Positions 45,111 to 55,890 of a DNA stretch of 64,000 nt are shown here, piece by piece. The stretch is from Macrotis lagotis (Eukaryota; Chordata; Mammalia; Peramelemorphia; Peramelidae). Position 1 is the first letter of the stretch, and every line of letters begins with the position of its first letter. The notes under the pieces are model-generated. The model was not told the origin of the DNA and searched no databases. It was given only the letters and a program-made list of their open reading frames with translations. Where the stretch lies: positions 272,774,444-272,838,443 of the forward strand of contig NC_133662.1 in NCBI RefSeq assembly GCF_037893015.1, given 5' to 3'. Position numbers and translations under genes: made by a program.

Positions 45111-46430
45111 GGTGACAGAGACAGATGTGGAGAAAGGGGAACCACAGGTAAAGAATTCAAGAAATGGGGGGGGGGGTCAGGGATTCAGAAAGGTTCGAGT
45201 TAAGCACTGGATCACATGCCTCCTATTACGGCCTGGATTTCCTACCTCCGAGAATGCCCCACTGGGCTCAGGTCTGGCTCTACCAACCTGTCTATCCATC
45301 CCATCCATCTATCCATCTGAACATAGACTTCCAGTCAACCCCTAGATGCTACATTCTACCTTTGTGATCTTGGGCATGTGACTCCCCTCAGTTTTCTCAT
45401 CTGAAGTGGGAGAAGATGTCTACCTAAAGGAGGACCAAGGTCCTTAGAGGCCATCCCTTCAGCTATCCCTGAAGTTATGGTTGTGGCTCCCTGACCACAT
45501 CCCTCCCATCTTAGGCTCTTGGCTTCTCAGCTGCGGGCCCATCCAAAGGAGATGCCTTGCATTCTTCAGGTCTGACTGGCTGGCTTGAGTGGCCAATGGC
45601 CTGGGCCTGAGCTGGGACCCTCCCCTGTGCTGCTGGCCCAGGCCAGAAGAATGCTGCTCTCCTGCCATCAGCCTGTGGACTATGACCTCGATCATTCTCT
45701 GATCTAGGAGCCCAGCAGGAAGCAGGATTTCTCACTTGTCGGAACACTGCGTCCTCGCCAAACCGTTAGGCCTTGATTTTATGTGGGACAGTGGCAACCG
45801 ATCTTTCCAAGCCGGAACCTCAGCAGGCCGGGCCTGGCTCAGGACGGAGCGGCCCAGCATCTGAGCCCAGCTTTGTCTCCATAAAAACCCAAATAATGTC
45901 AAGTGATGAATTCCTGAGGCTAAAAATAAAACTGGAACCAGTATTTCTTAAGGCACATACCCCCGGCCAAGACCGCCACAGTCTGGCTCTTGGGCCACAA
46001 GACCTGCCCGCCCCTCCAGAGCTGGCAAGGGGCAGCAACTGGTTCTCCTGCCTCTGCTGCTCAAAGCCTGACCTGGTCCTTTTGCCATTCCCCCAGATGG
46101 GCATGGATATGTCTGAGAGCAAGACAAAGGCATTCTCCCCGAGCCACCTGGAAGAGCCCCCTCAGGAGAGTGAGGAGTTCAAAGGAGACACAACGGATTA
46201 AAAGGGAGACCTGGATACTAAAAACGCACATTCATGTGAGGAACTCCAGAGGGAGGAGCGTGGCTGAGGGTCCACAGAGGCCAAGACTGAAAGGGACTTT
46301 TATAGATTACCTGGACAAGACAGGTGAGAAGCCCAGAAAACACATCAGAGCCCAGGCAGAATTAGGAAAGACTAGTAATGGAGGACTTCGAATATACAGA
46401 TAACTGCTGGAATGTTCTCTCTCCCAGGCT

Positions 46431-46545
46431 GTCTTTCTCTTCCCCACCTCCCCTTTCTCTTTCTTTCTCACCCTCACTTTCTCTTCTCTTCTTCTCTTCT
46501 TCTTCTCCCTCCTCCTCCTCTTCTTCTTTTCTCCTCCTCCTTTCT

Positions 46546-46576
<31 letters not shown>

Positions 46577-46600
46577 GTCACACACACATACACACACCCC
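46431..46600 (+). repeat. Pyrimidine tract followed by (CT)n and (CA)n
   Basis: About 120 bases of almost pure C/T, then CTCTCT, then CACACA. Ser/Leu frames on plus and Arg/Lys/Glu frames on minus are artefacts. Confidence 0.9.
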
Positions 46601-46689
46601 TCATCCCTCCCTCCCTCTCTAGAAGAAAACAAAGTGGAAACCCCAATATTGTGTTTCCTCAGTCTCTCCCAGGAAGCTACTGCCAGAAA

Positions 46690-47100
46690 GATGGTTTGTC
46701 AAGGGGTGCCAGAACCAAAGCTAGAGGGGGCTGCTCATCAGTTGGGGAAGGACGGGAAAAGCTACAGAATATGGAATGTAGCAACACAAGCTGGCTGTGC
46801 TATCAGAAGGGAGGAAAGGGACCGTTCCAGGAGCTCCCTGGGCAGGCCTGTACAAACTGCTGCAAGGTGAAGTCAGTAGAACCAGGAGACACCCCCTTAT
46901 CCCAAGCACCTGCCCTGCAGGCCCAGCGCAGGGGTGCTGAGGTCGGCTCTGCCCTCGCCCCCACCCCATCACAAAGACATTTTCAGATGTGGCTGATATG
47001 AGGATTTGGTTTGTTTGATTGTATATGTTTTTCCTCAAGATGGGGGGAAGATGAGAGGGAGAAAAGATTAATGATTTGTTGATTAAAAAAAAGAAAATTT
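46690..47100 (+). mobile_element. L1 ORF2 end plus 3' UTR, marsupial type
   Basis: gctcatcagttggggaagg, gtagcaacacaagctggctg, gctatcagaagggagg, gtgaagtcagtagaaccagg and the G/A-rich close with gattaaaaaaaagaaa match, in order, the end of the marsupial L1. The MEYY coding block is decayed. Head-truncated. Confidence 0.75.
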
Positions 47101-49615
47101 AATTTAGAAAAATCTAAAAGTCCTCAAGAATTGGGACCTGTCATTATGATGACAGCTGAGATCCCTGGGTGGACTGCCTGCTGTCCATCTGCCATGACAG
47201 CTTTGGCCAAAGGGGCAGCTGTGAAGGCCAGGCTCTTCCTCCCAGTTCCACTTCTTCCACCTGAGGCCCTCCCTCTCTCATCTTGCACCCTCCCAACAAA
47301 CGGGAGGGAGTTGCTGGGAAGTACAAGCATCCAGTGTGACTCCTGGGCCCTCCCTGATGCGGGGTGGACATCCCAGGAGCACTTTGCTCCCATTCTATCA
47401 TATGTCTGAGTCAGTGGAGCCATCACCAGCCCTCCTGAGACTGCCAGCAGGCCAAGAGCTGCTCTGAGGAGGGGGGAGGGGAGGAAGGAGGGGGAGGGGG
47501 AGGAAGGCAAGCCTGGTCCAGACACCTGGCCTGTGCTCCTTCCCCTCTCACCCTGAGCTTATCCCAGTTCTGAAAAATGCCTTCCTCCCTAGGCGCTTCT
47601 ACCATGATGCAGTGACCGAGGATGGATTACCCACACCTGGAGATGAGGTCTCCCAAGACGTAAGGTCTCTGCAAGCAGAGCAAGGCCTGGGAGGAAACGA
47701 GGTCACAAGGGATCTCCCAGCTCCAAGACAGGAAGACGGCAAAGATAAAGCATGAAGGGAAGTTGGAGATTGGGGAAGGGGGAAGGAAGAGAAGTGCCCG
47801 GGGGGGGGGTCCTCCAGGAAGCTCCTACCCCCACCTCCCTTGCCTGTCTGGGGCTGGAAGCCCCATTTGTCTTTGCCTCCCCCTCCCCCCATGCCAAGCA
47901 CCCACAGCTCCCCTGGCACCTCCCCTGGCCTGGCCCAGGGTCAGAGTGTGCCAGCCTGGCTCCAGCCAGTGCCTGGTGCTCCAAACACACCTGCGAGCCT
48001 GCCGCAAGGCCGATGGTTGACTAAGGACTTCTGGGGCACAGGACAGAAGGGCCCCTTCATTCACTGGCGTCTGCCTTTGTTCATTCAGCCCTACCGGAGC
48101 CAGGCCTCTCATAATTGTGAAGGCTGAATATGGGGGGAGGATGTGCTTGGTACTGGAGCCCAGGCGGGTCAGCATTATCCCCTGTGTCTTCCCCCTCACT
48201 GTGCCTCAGTTTATTCTTCTGTCAAAGTAGGGGCCCACACCCCAAGAGCAGATTCTCCATGGGGGGGGGGGGCTGGAATTTGATGCCTTCGAAAGAGGAG
48301 GAGGGGGCAAGAAAGACTTGGGCTAGCAGGAGAGAAGAGCCTACCTGGGGGTTCCTAGGAAACCTGTTTTGGGGAGCCCTGCTTCTGCCAAAGACCAGGG
48401 TCTCTGGGGACCCCAGTTCCTGACTCATGCCCTCTGTCCCCCCTTTCTTTGAAGAGCCCTCCCCAAGGGGTTTCCTTGGTCCCCTGGCCCTAGTGCAGGA
48501 GGGACTGTGGCCTGGTCAGGTCAGGTCTGGGAGCATGAGCTCCCAGCTAGCCCTTGAGCCATCAGGCTGGTGGGGTCCCTTGCCCACAGGGGAGGCCAGC
48601 TGGAAGGGGGCATCAGTTGTGCCATGTCTGGGCTGCTAATTCTGCTTGTCAAAATCACTACCTGCCCAGGGGTCTCCATCCACCCCTCCCTTTCACAGAA
48701 GCCTGAGACTGTGATTGTGGGAATCTGGGACTCGGGGACCCTGCCAGGTCCGGAGAGGTTGAGCCAGATGAGTTCAAAGCCCAGTGAGTCAGTCCACTGG
48801 TGCCACTTTCTGATGCCGCAGCCACGGGAACAATTTGGAATGTTGTTCTCAAGGACTGTAGTTTTGAATGAAAATGTTTCCTCCGGCCTAGTCCTAGAGG
48901 AAGACCAAAGCTAGACCAGACCCCATCCTTAGGGAGTTTCCACGACTCACCCAGGGGATGGAGGGTCGGCCAAGGGCCATCACTTACCTAGAGTGGAGCT
49001 AAGGTGGAGGTAGATAGGCATGCCCCATCCAGGTACAATGAGAGACTTCATTTGATCACAGATCCAGAGCTGGAGAGGTGGGGGCAAGGGGTCATCCAGC
49101 AAGGCTGATGAGGACAGACCAGGGGATGCGACTGGGTCGGCCTGAAACATGGGGCTGGTGAGGCTACCGCCAATCAGGACTTATGCCCATTTTTAAAAAA
49201 CTGGGTTTGTGCCAACTCCAGCACAGAGGGAAGACTCCCAACAAAGGCTGGAATGAGGAGCATCAGAGGCTGAGGCGGGCAAAGACCCAGCCATCAGGCT
49301 GGGATGGGGGAACACACTGGGCAGAATCCCCCCACCAAAGCCAGTACCTGGGCTCTTTCCTATAGGCCAGGGTCCCAGGCACTCTGACGCTCGGATCTTG
49401 GGCTGGGAGATTTGCAGCAGCCTAGGGTGGCCGAGGACAACAGAGCAACTTGCTCTGCTTCTAAATAAAGGCCTCTGCCATGCCTTGGCCTCTCCCATCC
49501 TTCCCCAACAGCCAACCTTTGACTTATGCATCTGCAGGATGCTGGACCCTTTGGGGGGTGATGCTTCACCTCGTGCTGCTGGTACAGGGATGCCGCTGGG
49601 GCAATACAGCGAGAC
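47101..49615. other. Non-coding stretch, no gene seen
   Basis: No exon or placed repeat. G/A-rich DNA at 47462-47510 and a G run at about 48261-48271 occur. A CpG-bearing, repeat-free block at 48.70-48.90 kb carries AP-1 and TEAD-type motifs (see finding). Many overlapping frames on both strands are chance. Confidence 0.4.
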
Positions 49616-49620
49616 TACAA

Positions 49621-49644
49621 ATTTAGCCATTTAGCCATTTAGCC
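49621..49644 (+). repeat. 8-bp tandem repeat, three copies
   Basis: atttagcc three times in a row, ending six bases before the GGAA array. Confidence 0.9.
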
Positions 49645-49649
49645 ATTCC

Positions 49650-49761
49650 GGAAGGAAGGAAGGAAGGAAGGAAGGAAGGAAGGAAGGAAGGAAGGAAGGA
49701 AGGAAGGAAGGAAGGAAGGAAGGAAGGAAGGAAGGAAGGAAGGAAGGAAGGAAGGAAGGAA
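49650..49761 (+). repeat. Pure (GGAA)28 microsatellite
   Basis: Twenty-eight uninterrupted GGAA units, 112 bases, followed by imperfect purine repeat to about 49797. GGAA is the ETS-factor core. The long Leu/Pro/Ser frame on minus is an artefact. Confidence 0.95.
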
Positions 49762-50900
49762 GGAGAGGGAGAGAGGGTGGGAAGAAGAGAGGAAAGAATC
49801 ATTTTCCATCTCCATCTTCAAGACCCCAGAGAGGTCAGCCTGTGGCATATCTCATGCTCACCCTTTCCTGGTTGAAGCAGAAAATTTTGACTCTTAATGA
49901 GAAGTCTCCTGGGCCCAGTAGTTATTAAAATCCTTGCACTCTCATGTTGCCCCCAAGGTGCCCAACCTATGAACTGAATCCTTGCCAAGTGGACCAACCC
50001 TGGTGGGCGGTCAGCTCTGGAGACACTTTTGCCCCCCTGGGCCTGCACTGCTGGAAGCCCCCTCTTGTCTCTCAAATTTCCCAAAAGGAGAAGTCACAAA
50101 GAGATCTACTCTGAGTGGGGCTGGCAACATGGGTGTCCGGCCTCCACAGGCCAGACTGTGTCAGGCTTGCAGTCAAGGTCACAACCTTCAGGGTGACCTT
50201 GATCCTGTTTCTCTTCTGGCCCCAGCAGCAGGTGATGACCAAAGGTGACTCCAGGCCAGAAGGAGGGATGTGAAGCCCAAGTGAGGAGGGGGTGGGGCAC
50301 CTACCACCAAGCACCAGTGGGCAGTGGGGCCCAGCTTGGCCTGTCACAGCTCATTCCTCAGAGCTGAGCAAAGCCTGGGGGTTATTAAAGCTGCTTCATT
50401 GAGTGGGGCCATCTCCAGGCCATGCATTTCCCACTGGATTCTCAGGCCCTGAAACATGAATAATCTTCGATGGCGGCAGCTCCCCTCAGCAGTTCAGAGA
50501 TCTAGGACACCCCTGGGAGACCTGTTATGGACCGCGCCATCCACGTCCAGACAAGGAAAAACCAAACAAGCTACAGAAACTGCGTGAACACCATGTTCAC
50601 TTTTTAAAAATTTCTCTTCTGGTTTTCCACCCTTTCCCATGGGTTTCTTTCTTTTCTTCTGGTCTTAATTCATCATACAGAAAATGAGTAATGTGTAAAC
50701 ATGTTAAACACAAATGTACAAGGACAGTGTGCACCAGACTGTTCACCGCTGAGGGCAGGGGGTGGGAAGGGGGGACAATTGGGTAACTTAGAGATATGCA
50801 TCTGGATGGAGGGACAAAGACTTCATAACGCAAAATTGGAGAAAGAAAAGAAAATATCGATAAGAGAAAAGAAACAGAGTGTGCAAAGATACAGTCACCA

Positions 50901-50985
50901 GAAGAGACAGGGAGAGAGGGGAGGGGAGGGGAGGGGAGGGGAGGGGAGGGGAGAGAGACAGAGAGACAGAGAGAGAGAGAGAGAC

Positions 50986-51018
<33 letters not shown>

Positions 51019-51065
51019 CAGAGAGACACAGAGACAGAGAGAGACAGAGACACACAGAGAGAGAC

Positions 51066-51096
<31 letters not shown>

Positions 51097-51180
51097 CAGA
51101 GACAGAGAGAGAGACAGAGAGACAGAGACAGAGAGACAGAGACAGAGACAGACAGAGACACACAGAGAGAGACAGAGAGC
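50901..51180 (+). repeat. Long purine-rich tract: (GGGGA)n then (GA)n/(GACA)n
   Basis: Six GGGGA units at about 50919-50950, then roughly 230 bases of GAGA, GACAGA and CACAGA units. Frames through it (Arg/Glu/Asp or Ser/Leu/Cys-rich) are artefacts. Confidence 0.95.
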
Positions 51181-52339
51181 AAGGAAGGGAAAATGACTAT
51201 CGAGTGAATCAGAAGACTCTCAGGAGAGGAGATCTCTGGGGAAGGTGCAGGGGGCGCAGGGTGATGGAGCCCCAGGCTGGCATCCCTGTTTTCTCACTTT
51301 GTAACCTGAGGCTAGAGGCCTCTCTGTGCTTCCTCAGTTTCCTCCTGGGTTTGGGGACTGGCTGCATTCATTTCAGCTCTCCAGGGTCTGGAGACCCTTC
51401 TCAGGTGGGTGAGGGGCACCTTGGGGCCTCCTCTGGGATGTAGCGCCCCGGAGGTGCTGAGACCTCTGGTGCCAAGTCGTCTCCCCAGCCTCCCATATAT
51501 GGCCCCAGGCCGGGCCAGAAGAGGACCTGTACTCTTTTCTTTGGTTGCCCACTCTCCTCTCCACATCCCCCCCCAAGGCCTCTTGTTGGGTGAATTGATG
51601 GATGGATTGCCTCTTTCTCTCCTTGGCCCCTCTTCTTCCTCAGAGTCACCCTGCACCCCTGCCCTTCCCAGTGAGAAAGGCTGCCTCCCTCCTTCCTCCT
51701 TTCCTGAGGTATCTACATTGTAAAAGGGGGTGCCCTAGTTCTCTGCACTCTCCCACCTCCCATCTTCCCTCCCCGTTTCCTCACCCTTCCCCACATCATC
51801 ATCTGGTTCCTGGACTTCCTGGGTGACCTGCTCTGGACAATCTTGAATCTGTCAGCCCCCCGCCCCCACCCCACCATCCCACATGCCGTCAGCATGCGAT
51901 GAATATGGAACAGCTGACCTCTGCAGGGTTGGAGAGATCCCCTCCTGCCTGGGCCCAGGACTCTTCCTGCAAGGCACCCTGGAACCCACCCCAGCAGCCC
52001 AGAGCCCACCCCAGTGGCCCTGCTGTACTGGGACGTATTCTAGACTTGGGGTCGGCTCCTACCCCTGGCTTTTTTTTACAGATGCCAACAACCGCCCCCT
52101 GCCTCATTGATGACATAAAGCAGCGTTCAGAGATGAGCTGGAGTCAAATCACTGAACATTCATTTCCACAAACTTCCCTTCCAGCTTCTCTGGGATCCAC
52201 TTGCCAGGACCTCCCGGCCTCAGGGAAGCAGCTCCCAAGGCTCCTCCAGCATGGCGAGCATTCAGGAGCTATGGGCACCTGAGAGCCCAATGGAAGTGGG
52301 AAAAGATGGTGGGGCACGAGGAAGGGTCCCTGGGGGGAG

Positions 52340-52450
52340 GCAGAGTGGCCCAGTGGTTATAGGGCTGGCCAGGAAGTAGGGGAGACCTAGGTTCAAGTCC
52401 ACCCCCAACACCAACCAGCTGGGTAGCAGGGGCAAATCAGACAGTGCTCA
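52340..52450 (+). mobile_element. Marsupial SINE, diverged
   Basis: ggcagagtggcccagtggtt, gacctaggttcaagtcc and agctgggtagcaggggc follow the head, box B and middle of the tRNA-derived SINE. Confidence 0.55.
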
Positions 52451-52454
52451 GCCG

Positions 52455-52945
52455 GTCAGTCGACAAGCATTAAGCACCTGCTGTATATCAGGTATCACTC
52501 TCTAAGAGGGGAGACGATCCGCAAATGAGTGGCAAGCAGGCAGGAGAGAGTGGTCTCAGGAGATCTAGGATGGGTAGGGTGAGTGGGCTTGGACCAAAGG
52601 TGGGGGGTAAGATGAAAGAAGTCAGAAGGAGAGGGAGCAGGTTTGTATTTGCTTCATAGGCCATAGGGAGCCACTGAGGGTTATTGAGTAGGGGAGTAGC
52701 ATGGTCACGGCTGCCCTTTGGGGGCTGAGGGAGGAGGAGAGGCTGGAGGGTCTGAGGCAGGCAGAGCTCCCAGCAGTGTAGCCGTAGTCCAGATTGTGGA
52801 GATGGGGGTCCGAATGGGAGAAGCAGATCTGAGGGATGTTAGAAAAGATAAAACAATAGGATCTGGCAAGAGATTGGATGGGGGGGGGGGGGAGTGAGTG
52901 AGGAGCTGAAGGTGTTCCAAAGCTGTGAGCTGGGGGTGGGGGCAA
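52455..52945 (+). mobile_element. Old interspersed repeat, same family as 25.26 kb
   Basis: acaagcattaagcacctgct, gtatttgcttcataggccat, agggagccactgagggttat, tgagtaggggagtagcatgg, cagtgtagccgtagtccag and gagattggatgg match the family in order. This is the most complete copy of its 3' half here. Confidence 0.7.
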
Positions 52946-52988
52946 TCCTGGAGAGGAACTGGGGCCTCTCTCCCTCCTTCCTCTCTAG

Positions 52989-53095
52989 ACCCCCTGATGC
53001 ACATGCAGCCTAGCCCAGCTGCCCCCCACTTCCACCTCTCTGACCTCCATCCTTTACTTATCATGTGTTAAATAAAGACTCTCTGGCTCTAACGT
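52989..53095 (+). other. Possible terminal exon with poly(A) signal
   Basis: A good acceptor (ctccctccttcctctctag, AG at 52987-52988) is followed by about 80 bases and then AATAAA at 53071-53076. The frame GAC CCC CTG ATG from 52989 stays open to TAA at about 53068, just before the signal. No upstream exon is identified, so this may be a non-coding RNA end or chance. Confidence 0.25.
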
Positions 53096-53769
53096 GCCGC
53101 TGCCCTGGCCCTTGACTGCAGGGCTTCTCCATACTCCTCCTCATGGCAGCCTGGGCCTCCAGGGTGGGTCTAGGAAGGTCAGTACCACCACACCAGCCCT
53201 GGGTCTACACCGATGGTGGGCTGGTGCTGTGCAGGAGAATCCAGGGTGGCCTCCCAGCTTGGACTGTGTCTTTGGCTGGCAGCTCTGCCCCAGAAGGAAA
53301 CAGCAGGCATGACTGGGGGAGCACAATGTAGGCACAGCAGAACAGGAAAGGACCCCAGAGACAGAAGAGAAATAACAGCAGGGTGGCATCTTCCTCCCTG
53401 GTGGCATCAGCCTTTTCTGACCGTGCTCCTGGCCTTGGCATGAATGCTCAACTCCACTCTACTCTAAGGATGCCTGCAGGGGTCTGCCCTGAGGAGGATG
53501 GGCTGCTAGGCCAGGATATATCACCTACAGGAGGCTGGCCAGCGAGGGGGCAGGGAGATGATCAGGCCAAAGGAGGGGAGACCAGATCTGAGCTAGGGAG
53601 AGCCCAAGGCAGCAGGTGAGGCGAGGCAGACCCAGAGATCCTCCTACACAGCCTGGGGGAGCCACCACTATACCTGGGGGTATGCCCTCCAGTCGTGGCC
53701 ATGGGTCCAGGACTGAACCTGGCCTCCTCCGGCTCCACATTTCCCATGTCGCTCCTTCTATCTCATACC

Positions 53770-53872
53770 CTAGAAGATGGGAGCATTGTTTTCCTCATTT
53801 GACAGAGGAGGAAACTAAGGCATGCAGTGTCACAGGGGGAGGAGCCTTGGTTTGAATCCAAGGCCAGAGCTT
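53770..53872 (-). mobile_element. CORE-type SINE, reverse orientation
   Basis: ttttcctcatttgacagagg, aggaaactaaggcatgc, gtgtcacagggggagg and tttgaatccaaggccagagc. Confidence 0.6.
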
Positions 53873-54059
53873 TTTTCAAGAATGAGGTGGTGTTGAGAAG
53901 AACATTGTCCATCCTAACAGCAACACGGGGGTGATGGTCAGCCTTGAGGGACCTGCTCCCTCCATCAGGGCAATAAGCAGGGACAATTTGAGGAGATCTG
54001 CAATGGCAAATCCCATCTTGGACTTGAAACAAAGACCAAAGTCTATTACCTTCAATTTA

Positions 54060-54310
54060 AAAAAAAATTGTCTTCTGCACTACATCATTCTGCTATCTCT
54101 AATGTTTTACTTTTTCCTCAAGGAGATGATTTCTCTCAACACATTCAATTCTGATCAATGTACAGCCTGGAAGCAATGGAAAGATTATCAGACTGTTTTC
54201 TGTGAGGGATAGCGGGGGAGGAAAGGGAAGGGGGGGGGGAGTGTAAAATTCAAAACCTTACCAAAAAATGATAGGTAGAAACTACTATTGTATAGAATTG
54301 GAAAGCAAAT
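54060..54310 (+). mobile_element. LINE 3' end, interrupted by a SINE
   Basis: ctcaaggagatgatttctct, attcaattctgatcaatg, cctggaagcaatggaaagat, a long G run and gtgtaaaattcaaaacct make the same 3' end family as at 0.43 kb. Its tail continues as aaataaaatttttatata after the SINE at 54311-54470, so the SINE came later. Confidence 0.7.
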
Positions 54311-54470
54311 ATTTTTTTTTTAGGTTTTTGCAAGTCAATGGGGTTAAGTGGCTTGCTCAAGGCCACACAGCTAGGTCATTATTAAGTGTCTGAGGTCACA
54401 TTTGAACTCAGGGCCTCCTGACTCCAGGACCAGTTCTTTAATCCACTGCACCACCTAGCTGACCCAACAA
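54311..54470 (-). mobile_element. Marsupial tRNA-derived SINE, reverse orientation
   Basis: Plus-strand reading: T run, ggtttttgcaag, tcaatggggttaagtggc, aaggccacacagctagg, tcattattaagtgtctgagg, catttgaactcagggc, ctgactccaggaccag, ccaccctagct-like close. Full-length. A short caaata flanks both ends (about 54305 and 54468) as a possible target-site duplication. Confidence 0.9.
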
Positions 54471-54520
54471 ATAAAATTTTTATATAAAAAAAAAAAAAAA
54501 GAACTAAATCAAATAAGTGA

Positions 54521-54596
54521 TTTTTTTTTTTATTTTTTAAGGCAATGGGATTAAGTAACATGCCCAAGGTCACACAGCTAGGCAATTATTAATGAA
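54521..54596 (-). mobile_element. Marsupial tRNA-derived SINE, truncated
   Basis: T run, aaggcaatgggattaagta, catgcccaaggtcacacag and ctaggcaattattaatg: only the 3' half of the SINE. Confidence 0.85.
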
Positions 54597-54736
54597 TGAA
54601 TTTCTTCAAAAACTAATAATAATTAGGTGGGATTCAGGACCTCTCCATAGACCTGGGCAGGGTGGGTGCTACTCCTGATTCTCTGCGTACTCTCAGTCCT
54701 CCAAAGAGGCAGACACATGTGGGTGCCCATGTGCAT

Positions 54737-54737
<1 letters not shown>

Positions 54738-54783
<46 letters not shown>
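54738..54783 (+). repeat. (CA)23 microsatellite
   Basis: Twenty-three uninterrupted CA units. Confidence 0.95.
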
Positions 54784-54784
<1 letters not shown>

Positions 54785-55604
54785 CTAGCCCAAATTCAGA
54801 GCTAGCTGACTGAATGTACCAAAAAGCCCAGAGAAGACTTCCCCGAGGAAGGAGCCCAAGAGCAGAGCTGGTCCAGCCTCTGTTCTTCAGGGACCTACAA
54901 CCCAGCCCCACCTCAGGGCTGTCAGGAGGAAGGGGCTGCTGCAGTTTCTTCCTGCCGTCATCCCTTCGGCCTCTGCCCAGGGCCTGCCAGCCTCCAGTCT
55001 TCAGGGCACCCGAGGATGACCCACTTTTGAGAGGAGGATGAGCTGGGATGAAGCTCCATGGAGACGCCCTGCAGGACCAACACACCCATAAGCCCGTGTC
55101 CTTGAAGGCTCCCTGCCGTTGCCATGGGTAACTTCAGGCTTTAGAGAGGAAGAGCTGTCCAAGAGGGAAGGGGGCAGAGCCCACTGAGGGGGCTGAGAAG
55201 AGCTGGCCCTGCACCCCTGGAACCTAGACAGGTCAGACTGCGTGGCCTGTGATGGAGGCTCACCTCAGCGCTCCCTTCCAGGATCAGGTGATAATGCCAA
55301 GCACAGGTGAGCAAATGAACTGGCACAGGTGAAGAGACAGGAGAGGGAGCTGTCATTCTAATTGGCAGAGAGCATAGAGAGGAGGGCTCCGCAGCAGGGT
55401 GCATGGAAAGGCCCTGAGCATCTTCATTTTCAATGCTAGAATTGGGGAATTTCTGATCCTGAACCACCTGTGCCCACCTTGCCCCAGCTCACCCCAAGAC
55501 AGCTTCCTCTCTCAGACCACCGCTCCTGGCCCACCCTGGCCAGTTGGGATCCTGTCACAGACGGACTTCGACTCTTCTGGTTTTTTAAGGAAGAAAAAGT
55601 TGAA

Positions 55605-55610
55605 TTTATT
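55605..55610 (-). terminator. Poly(A) signal AATAAA for the 55.7-kb ORF
   Basis: TTTATT on plus gives AATAAA on minus. A T-rich stretch (ctttttcttcc on minus) follows within 20 bases, as expected downstream of a cleavage site. Confidence 0.35.
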
Positions 55611-55695
55611 TGTCGGATAATCTGCAATTTAATTTTACAGTTGTTTAAAATGACATAAAATGGAATATACGATTATGGGCCACATGTAAATAAAA

Positions 55696-55890
55696 CTAAG
55701 CCTCAGGGGAAACGGGCATGCTACCGGTAGTAGCCTTGAGAAGCCGGGTGCAGTTGATGGCTGCAATCTTGAGGCGGCGGATGGTGTTTGCAAATTCCCA
55801 AGGAATTTTTGTGGAAGGAGACGAAGGCCGAGGAAATCTTACCGTGAGATGGACATAATATCCCTGGCTTCCCACTCCGTGTCCCATCAT
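55696..55890 (-). CDS. Candidate 64-codon small ORF with nearby poly(A) signal
   Basis: An ATG in good context (gacaccATGatgg on minus) opens 64 codons ending in TAG at 55698-55696. AATAAA lies at 55610-55605, about 85 bases after the stop. The product would start MMGHGVGSQGYYVHL and contain a basic stretch FANTIRRLKIAA and one N-x-T site (NCT). It shows no signal peptide or membrane span. The surrounding 55.57-55.92 kb keeps CpGs in AT-rich DNA (gtcggataat, tatacgatta, accggtag), unlike neighbouring sequence, which hints at selection. A consensus donor (acg|GTAAGAT) lies inside the ORF near 55846, so the block may instead be an exon edge, a terminal exon of a gene whose other exons lie at higher coordinates, or a conserved non-coding element. 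I do not recognise the protein. Confidence 0.3.
   Translation of the reverse strand: MMGHGVGSQGYYVHLTVRFPRPSSPSTKIPWEFANTIRRLKIAAINCTRLLKATTGSMPVSPEA

Noticed and set aside
50597-51163. 188-codon Ser/Leu/Cys-rich minus-strand frame
   Set aside because: Translation of the GA/GACA simple repeat.
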